Positions 61,264-64,000 of a DNA stretch of 64,000 nucleotides are shown here, piece by piece. The position numbers and the translations under genes are program-made. The notes under the pieces were generated by a model. It was not told where the DNA came from. It ran no database searches and saw only the letters and a program-made list of their open reading frames with translations. The DNA comes from Kordia algicida. GTDB lineage: Bacteria > Bacteroidota > Bacteroidia > Flavobacteriales > Flavobacteriaceae. The stretch is from NCBI RefSeq assembly GCF_051013375.1, contig NZ_CP142125.1. The stretch is one strand, 5' to 3'. The stretch's first letter is position 1, and every line of letters starts with the position of its first letter.

Positions 61264-61971
61264 TTATTCACTTAAAAAAATACTCACAACATACCAGAAT
61301 AATAACATCAAAGAAGCAAACAGTCCTAAAGAAGCGGCTACATATTGATCTTCTTCGTATTTGTGAATCATGTTTGAGGTTTGGTATAAGATAGAAGCTG
61401 ATGCTAATACGACCATACCAACGCTAAACCATAATCCTAATTCAAAACCTCCAAAGAAGGTTCCGGCAACGATCAATCCTAACGCTAAGAAACTTCCAAT
61501 GGTTATGATTGATTTTAGAAATGAAAAATCTTTTTTAGTGGTAAAAGCAACCATTGACAACCCAGCGAATAAAGCCAACGTCATGATGGCTGCTTGGGTT
61601 AAAATATCACTTTCTCTTGCTCCTGATACTTGTATCGCAATGTAAATAAGTGGTACAAAAATTAAGGCTTCAAGTATAACATATGCAAACAACATAGCAT
61701 GATGTACCGTTTTGTCTTTTGATTTTATAGCGACAGTTTCTACATAATTTGTAGCAAACATAAATATCCCTAACACTACCAACCATGTCCAACCACCTTG
61801 CATCATTTGCATTCCTGTTTCAACAATAAATGGTACTTGCAAAAATAAGTATTCTACTACGATAAATAATAATACTGCAAAGGCTAAATAAGTATATGAT
61901 TTTTTGTAAAAAGCCACTCTTGCGTCTTCTCCTAAAGCGCTTACGGGCAATGTTTGTCTAAATTGTTCCAT
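61264..61971 (-). CDS. Bax inhibitor-1 (BI-1/YccA) family membrane protein
   Basis: A 235-aa inner-membrane protein with seven hydrophobic segments. The ATG at 61971 (MEQFRQTLPVSALGEDARVA) is preferred; the longer frame would begin with ATT. Family features include FYKKSYTYLAFAVLLFIV near the N-terminus, MLFAYVILEALIFVPLIYIA, AAIMTLALFAGLSMVAFTTK (the A..T...F..LS..AF.TK motif) and a final LFASLMLLFWYVVSIFLSE. Such proteins are linked to membrane and calcium homeostasis; YccA restrains FtsH. Specific role unknown. Confidence 0.85.
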   Translation of the reverse strand: MEQFRQTLPVSALGEDARVAFYKKSYTYLAFAVLLFIVVEYLFLQVPFIVETGMQMMQGGWTWLVVLGIFMFATNYVETVAIKSKDKTVHHAMLFAYVILEALIFVPLIYIAIQVSGARESDILTQAAIMTLALFAGLSMVAFTTKKDFSFLKSIITIGSFLALGLIVAGTFFGGFELGLWFSVGMVVLASASILYQTSNMIHKYEEDQYVAASLGLFASLMLLFWYVVSIFLSE

Positions 61972-62056
61972 GTTTTTCGGTTTTTTTAATAAAATCAAAA
62001 GTACTAATTTCCTTTTTAACTCTGCAATTGGAATCCCTTAAATGTATGTTAATTGG

Positions 62057-62273
62057 TTACTGGTTACTGCTTACTGATTACTGCTTACTGATTACTGCTT
62101 ACTGATTACTGCTTACTGATTACTGCTTACTGATTACTGATTACTGATTACTGATTACTGATTACTGATTACTGATTACTGATTACTGATTACTGATTAC
62201 TGATTACTGATTACTGATTACTGATTACTGATTACTGGTTACTGGTTACTGGTTACTGGTTACTGGTTACTGG
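62057..62273. repeat. Heptanucleotide tandem array, 31 x TTACTGN
   Basis: Exactly 217 bp = 31 units of ttactgN. The seventh base is ordered: G first, then alternating C and A for about ten units, a long block of A, and six G units at the end. Every frame hits stops, so it is not coding. It lies between the divergent Bax-inhibitor-like and msrB genes. Confidence 0.95.
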
Positions 62274-62443
62274 TTAAATTCTTTATTTTCGGTTTTGTTT
62301 CAAAATATAAATTGTTGAACTTATTGACTTAATGCATCATTTTGAACTTGTTTTCTGTGGAAATGTTCTAACAACTATAAATAACATAAAAAAAAGCCAA
62401 AAGCTAAGAGCCAAGAGCTAAAAACCAACACCTAAAAAACCCT

Positions 62444-62451
62444 TATCTTTG
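62444..62451 (+). promoter_or_regulatory. -7 promoter element (TATCTTTG) for msrB
   Basis: Exact TAnnTTTG match 16 bp before the ATG at 62467, giving a very short 5' leader. The region just upstream is low-complexity and no -33 TTTG is clear. Confidence 0.6.
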
Positions 62452-62466
62452 CAAAAAGAAAAAACT

Positions 62467-62910
62467 ATGCTTACTTGGAAAGATATTATTCACTATGCCA
62501 CAAACGGTAATAAAAAACCTGATACGCGAGTAGAAAAAACAGAAGCGGAATGGAAAGCGCAGTTAACTCCTGAGCAATTCCGCATTACACGTTTAAAAGG
62601 GACAGAAAGTCCATTTTCTGGTGAACATTGCAGTCGTTATGATCCTGGAGTATACAATTGTGTGTGCTGTAAAACTCCTTTGTTTGATTCAAATTTAAAA
62701 TTCGATTCAAGTAGTGGATGGCCAAGCTTTACAGAACCTGTAAAAGATAATGTGATTGATTATATTAAAGATACTTCCTATGGTATGGTTCGCGTAGAAG
62801 TTACTTGCAGTACTTGTGATGCCCATTTAGGACATGTATTCCCTGACGGACCCGAACCAAGTGGTTTGCGTTTTTGTATCAATTCAGAATCGTTGGTGTT
62901 AGAAGATTAG
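62467..62910 (+). CDS. msrB: Peptide-methionine (R)-S-oxide reductase
   Basis: Repairs oxidised methionine (R-sulfoxide) in proteins. The 147-aa product from ATG 62467 has zinc-binding Cys65/Cys68 (NCVCC) and Cys114/Cys117 (CSTC). It also has the substrate pocket GWPSF and LGHVFPDGP, and catalytic Cys137 in GLRFCINS. A longer frame from TTG 62449 overlaps the -7 element and is unlikely. No signal peptide, so cytoplasmic. Confidence 0.95.
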   Translation: MLTWKDIIHYATNGNKKPDTRVEKTEAEWKAQLTPEQFRITRLKGTESPFSGEHCSRYDPGVYNCVCCKTPLFDSNLKFDSSSGWPSFTEPVKDNVIDYIKDTSYGMVRVEVTCSTCDAHLGHVFPDGPEPSGLRFCINSESLVLED

Positions 62911-63088
62911 GCTTGGACTTCCATTTGCCTAACTGCTGAATTTTCATGAGTATACTATACTATTTTTTCGAATTCGATAAATAAATGTTTAAAAACAGTA
63001 AAATCGTATATGCTTTTAGAGATTTTAAAATGCGGAATTTGAAGAAATAGTTGAATTTTTGGAAACACTTTTAAAGGAATAATACAAT

Positions 63089-63574
63089 ATGAATCTTGAA
63101 CTTATTAAAAGTCGCTTACAAACGGAAAATAGTTTCTTTTCTGAAGATGCTATTTTACATCAACCAACAGTTATTGGGTATGACAAACAATTTCGCTGGA
63201 GCTGGTTTGCAACACAAATGAATACGTTTATAGTTGCAACTGATGTAAAAGAGGAAACGATTACCGTGCAAACCATTGAAGCTCACTTAAAAGAAGCGTT
63301 TGAATATTCTAGCAAAAACTACAGTGGTTGGCCACGAGGTTTACAATCTGGTGTTGGAGTGATTTCTATTTTAATTTCTGAAAATATTACAGAAGAAGCC
63401 AAAGTTTATTGTAAAAAGCTAAAATCAGGTAAAAAATGGGCAGCATTTACCATTCCTGTTGTGATTGATGCTACTACGAAAGAAGCATTTTATTTTGATA
63501 AAAATCCAATGTGGGGACGCATTTACTATCCGTTTTTTAAACGAATGATTCAGAAATTAACTTCTTCTGCATAA
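63089..63574 (+). CDS. Hypothetical protein, 161 aa
   Basis: I do not recognise the family. It is soluble-looking, with a beta/alpha pattern: PTVIGYDKQFRWSWFATQMN, TFIVATDVKEETITVQTIEA, a central NYSGWPRGLQSGVGVISILI and C-terminal KWAAFTIPVVIDATTKEAFY. The many Trp, Tyr and Phe residues and the GWPRG motif suggest a conserved structural core. It starts 178 bp after msrB on the same strand, without a clear separate promoter. Confidence 0.65.
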   Translation: MNLELIKSRLQTENSFFSEDAILHQPTVIGYDKQFRWSWFATQMNTFIVATDVKEETITVQTIEAHLKEAFEYSSKNYSGWPRGLQSGVGVISILISENITEEAKVYCKKLKSGKKWAAFTIPVVIDATTKEAFYFDKNPMWGRIYYPFFKRMIQKLTSSA

Positions 63575-63694
63575 CCGAACGAACTTATGTAATGCTTTCT
63601 TTCCTACAATTCACGGAATTGTCAGATGAGTTACTATGTTTCTAATTCACAATCACTTAACTTGACTTTCATATTAATATTAAAATCAATTATT

Positions 63695-63781
63695 ATGTTA
63701 GACAAATTAAAAAAGTTCGAAATCAAAAACTCAAGTAAAATTGTAGGCGGAATTATGCCAAGAAAGAAAGCTATCGAATAA
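63695..63781 (+). CDS. 28-aa peptide with GG motif, possible secreted or modified peptide precursor
   Basis: A short ORF starting MLDKLKKFEIKNSSKIVGG and ending MPRKKAIE, with an AT-rich leader. The N-terminal part is amphipathic and ends in KIVGG, like double-glycine leader peptides of bacteriocins cut by peptidase-containing ABC exporters. Only nine residues follow the GG. No exporter or modifying enzyme is in the window, though the right edge is close. A strong inverted repeat follows downstream. Confidence 0.5.
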   Translation: MLDKLKKFEIKNSSKIVGGIMPRKKAIE

Positions 63782-63804
63782 ATTTGAGAGTTTTATCTGA
63801 GTAA

Positions 63805-63949
63805 AAAGAGGTTGTTTTAAAAGTTATTAGAAACGTCATTCTGGACTTGATCCAGAATCTTATCATATTGATTTTCAATTATTATAGAAAACCCGATCAA
63901 GCCTGTCTTGAGTGACAGTCGAAAGTTTAACTTCTAAAACAACCTCTTT
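63805..63949. repeat. 145-bp element bounded by 22-bp inverted repeats
   Basis: The arms at 63805-63826 and 63928-63949 (aaagaggttgtttta...) match at 21 of 22 bases. Inside is a second palindrome attctgga / tccagaat and the tract cgtcattctggacttgatcc, typical of flavobacterial intergenic repeats. As RNA it would form a long stem-loop after the GG peptide gene. Confidence 0.75.
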
Positions 63950-64000
63950 CCTATTTGAAACTGATTATTACAATACTTTAAGTTTGGCAAAACGCAACAA

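Larger units (their letters stand above)
61972..62466. other. Divergent intergenic region with heptanucleotide array and msrB promoter
   Basis: It contains the 31-copy heptamer array (separate entry). A low-complexity stretch (agccaaaagctaagagccaa near 62395) follows, then the msrB -7 element. No gene seen. Confidence 0.5.

Noticed and set aside
62057..62273. Coding repeat or CRISPR-like array
   Set aside because: The 7-bp period brings stop codons into all frames and there are no spacers.
1..64000. tRNA or rRNA genes
   Set aside because: I looked for GC-rich cloverleaf-like or rRNA-like stretches in the intergenic regions and saw none; a covariance-model search would be decisive.

Overview
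The window is a chromosomal piece of a low-GC Bacteroidota, almost certainly a marine member of the Flavobacteriaceae. Supporting signs are a SusC/SusD polysaccharide locus, several proteins ending in type IX secretion sorting domains, TAnnTTTG-type promoters with A-rich leaders in place of Shine-Dalgarno sites, and RagB/SusD and Y_Y_Y regulator families. The genus cannot be fixed from sequence alone; Kordia-like is a guess.

Region 1 (1-12 kb) is mostly housekeeping and accessory genes. A truncated ketoglutarate-semialdehyde-type dehydrogenase and a DapA-family lyase face an AraC regulator and look like a hydroxyproline or sugar-acid catabolic module. Next comes an EF-G paralogue whose 5' region carries two leader ORF plus terminator units that resemble tandem ribosome-controlled attenuators. 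A small-multidrug-export-type membrane protein and DUF1801 and DUF4919 proteins follow. An IS982-family element has interrupted a small membrane-protein gene; removing the element and one 5-bp target copy restores the gene exactly. A HAD phosphatase and upp complete the region.

Region 2 (12-44 kb), after a secreted endonuclease I-like protein, is a large co-directional minus-strand polysaccharide utilisation locus. Its enzymes point to laminarin-like beta-1,3/1,6-glucan. From promoter side to far end it runs: Y_Y_Y/LuxR regulator (own transcript), SusC, SusD, triple-repeat lipoprotein, a clan GH-A glycosidase fused to a beta-rich C-terminal half, glycan-binding lipoprotein, GH16, a GH149-like phosphorylase, GH17 lipoprotein, GH30 lipoprotein, a sugar transporter fused to GH17, two cytoplasmic GH17 proteins, two secreted carbohydrate-binding proteins and a LacI regulator. 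The logic: surface GH16/GH17/GH30 cut and debranch glucan, SusCD imports oligosaccharides, the transporter brings them across the inner membrane, and cytoplasmic GH17 and phosphorylase finish the job.

Region 3 (44-48 kb) has a YbdG-like MscS channel, a NUDIX hydrolase, a protein that may have a TULIP (group 7 allergen or juvenile-hormone-binding-like) fold, a small basic protein, and repeat-rich intergenic DNA.

Region 4 (48-59 kb) is a defence island: one seven-gene operon with type I restriction-modification genes (hsdR, hsdM, hsdS) interleaved with three different DUF262 (GmrSD-like) proteins and a 79-aa unknown. A 42-bp tandem array lies just upstream of hsdR.

Region 5 (59-64 kb) has a PKD-type lipoprotein, a Bax-inhibitor-1 family protein, a 31-copy heptanucleotide array, msrB, an unknown conserved-looking protein, and a 28-aa peptide with a GG motif followed by a long inverted repeat.

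No rRNA, tRNA or CRISPR array was recognised.
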